Below are positions 6,328-6,460 of a DNA stretch of 6,460 nt, piece by piece (the stretch's first letter is position 1; every line of letters starts with the position of its first letter). This DNA is from Bacillus sp. JCM 19058. GTDB taxonomy: Bacteria > Bacillota > Bacilli > Bacillales_H > Bacillaceae_D. The notes beneath the pieces were generated by a model. It searched no databases and was not told the DNA's origin. It worked only from the letters and a program-made list of their open reading frames with translations. The DNA is taken from assembly GCA_001310555.1 (NCBI GenBank), contig BAXO01000144.1, positions 1-6,460 of the forward strand, given 5' to 3'. Position numbers and translations under genes: made by a program.

Positions 6328-6436
6328 AACGGCCCTTACGGGGATAGGGGGTAGACGAGAAGACTGCCTGTAACCTCCTAATTGGCTCAACTTGCCGTTA
6401 GTGGTGATGGAACACTATTACGATTATTAAGGAGGG
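6328..6436 (+). promoter_or_regulatory. Structured leader with anti-Shine-Dalgarno sequence
   Basis: The 120 bases before the last gene can form several pairings. AACGGC (6328-6333) pairs with GCCGTT (6394-6399). CCC-TTAC-GGG (6333-6342) makes a small hairpin. TAGGGGGT (6345-6352) pairs with ACCTCCTA (6373-6380, one G-U). TAGTG (6399-6403) pairs with CACTA (6413-6417). CCTCCT (6374-6379) is complementary to AGGAGG (6430-6435) in the ribosome binding site, so two exclusive folds, site free or site hidden, are possible. I recognise no known riboswitch class. Confidence 0.35.
6392..6421 (+). promoter_or_regulatory. Weak candidate promoter for the right-edge gene
   Basis: TTGCCG (6392-6397) and TATTAC (6416-6421) with an 18-base spacer each match four of six consensus bases. 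If used, transcription would start near 6428 and would bypass the terminator and most of the structured leader. Confidence 0.25.
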
Positions 6437-6443
6437 CATTGAA

Positions 6444-6460
6444 TTGTCACAATATAAGCG
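6444..6460 (+). CDS. 5' end of an unidentified gene, cut by the window edge
   Basis: TTG 6444 follows a near-perfect ribosome binding site, AAGGAGGG (6429-6436), at a 7-base spacing and opens a frame reading M-S-Q-Y-K. Only five codons and part of a sixth are visible, so the product cannot be identified. The choice of TTG rests on spacing, because no ATG or GTG lies at a suitable distance. Its long upstream region with terminator and leader suggests controlled expression. Confidence 0.55.

Noticed and set aside
6322..6440. Left end of an insertion sequence or bridge-RNA-type non-coding end before the right-edge gene
   Set aside because: No inverted repeat or target duplication can be checked because the window stops after five codons. 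The structure alone is not enough to call a mobile element.

Overview
The window looks like a Bacillales (low-GC Gram-positive) chromosome segment with moderate GC. The signs are purine-rich GGAGG-type ribosome binding sites, sigma-A-like promoter hexamers, a U-tailed intrinsic terminator, a TTG start behind AAGGAGGG, and Bacillus-like protein sequences. The genus cannot be fixed from the sequence alone.

Layout. Positions 23-230 (minus strand) hold the degraded 3' end of an ABC-2 type transporter permease. It ends at the left edge region and its upstream part cannot be recognised. From 246 to about 360 I see no gene. An extended -10 element and a GGAGG site lead into fhs (415-2087), formate--tetrahydrofolate ligase, which is complete in content but broken by three single-base frameshifts. 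An AT-rich gap of about 120 bases follows. Next comes an unusual gene (2208-5278): a GNAT acetyltransferase domain continuous, after correction of two single-base frameshifts, with about 860 residues of beta-rich sequence resembling Ig-like domains plus a galactose-mutarotase-like or carbohydrate-binding supersandwich. A metal-dependent amidohydrolase of the Amidohydrolase_2 type (5290-6147) follows 11 bases later and is probably co-transcribed with it.

The last 310 bases are regulatory. They contain a good sigma-A promoter, a 19-codon reading frame with a strong ribosome binding site, an 11-bp intrinsic terminator whose loop holds that frame's stop codon, and a fold-prone leader containing an anti-Shine-Dalgarno sequence. 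The start of another gene (TTG at 6444) runs off the right edge.

All recognisable reading-frame breaks (about 112, 606, 1550, 1819, 2688, 2772) are one-base changes in homopolymer runs. All lie in the first 2.8 kb, and the following 3.4 kb of coding sequence has none. Sequencing error in this part of the assembly is therefore as plausible as true gene decay. The most interesting biology is the acetyltransferase/beta-sandwich giant with its amidohydrolase partner, an apparently uncharacterised cytoplasmic two-gene unit, and the attenuator-like leader before the next gene.
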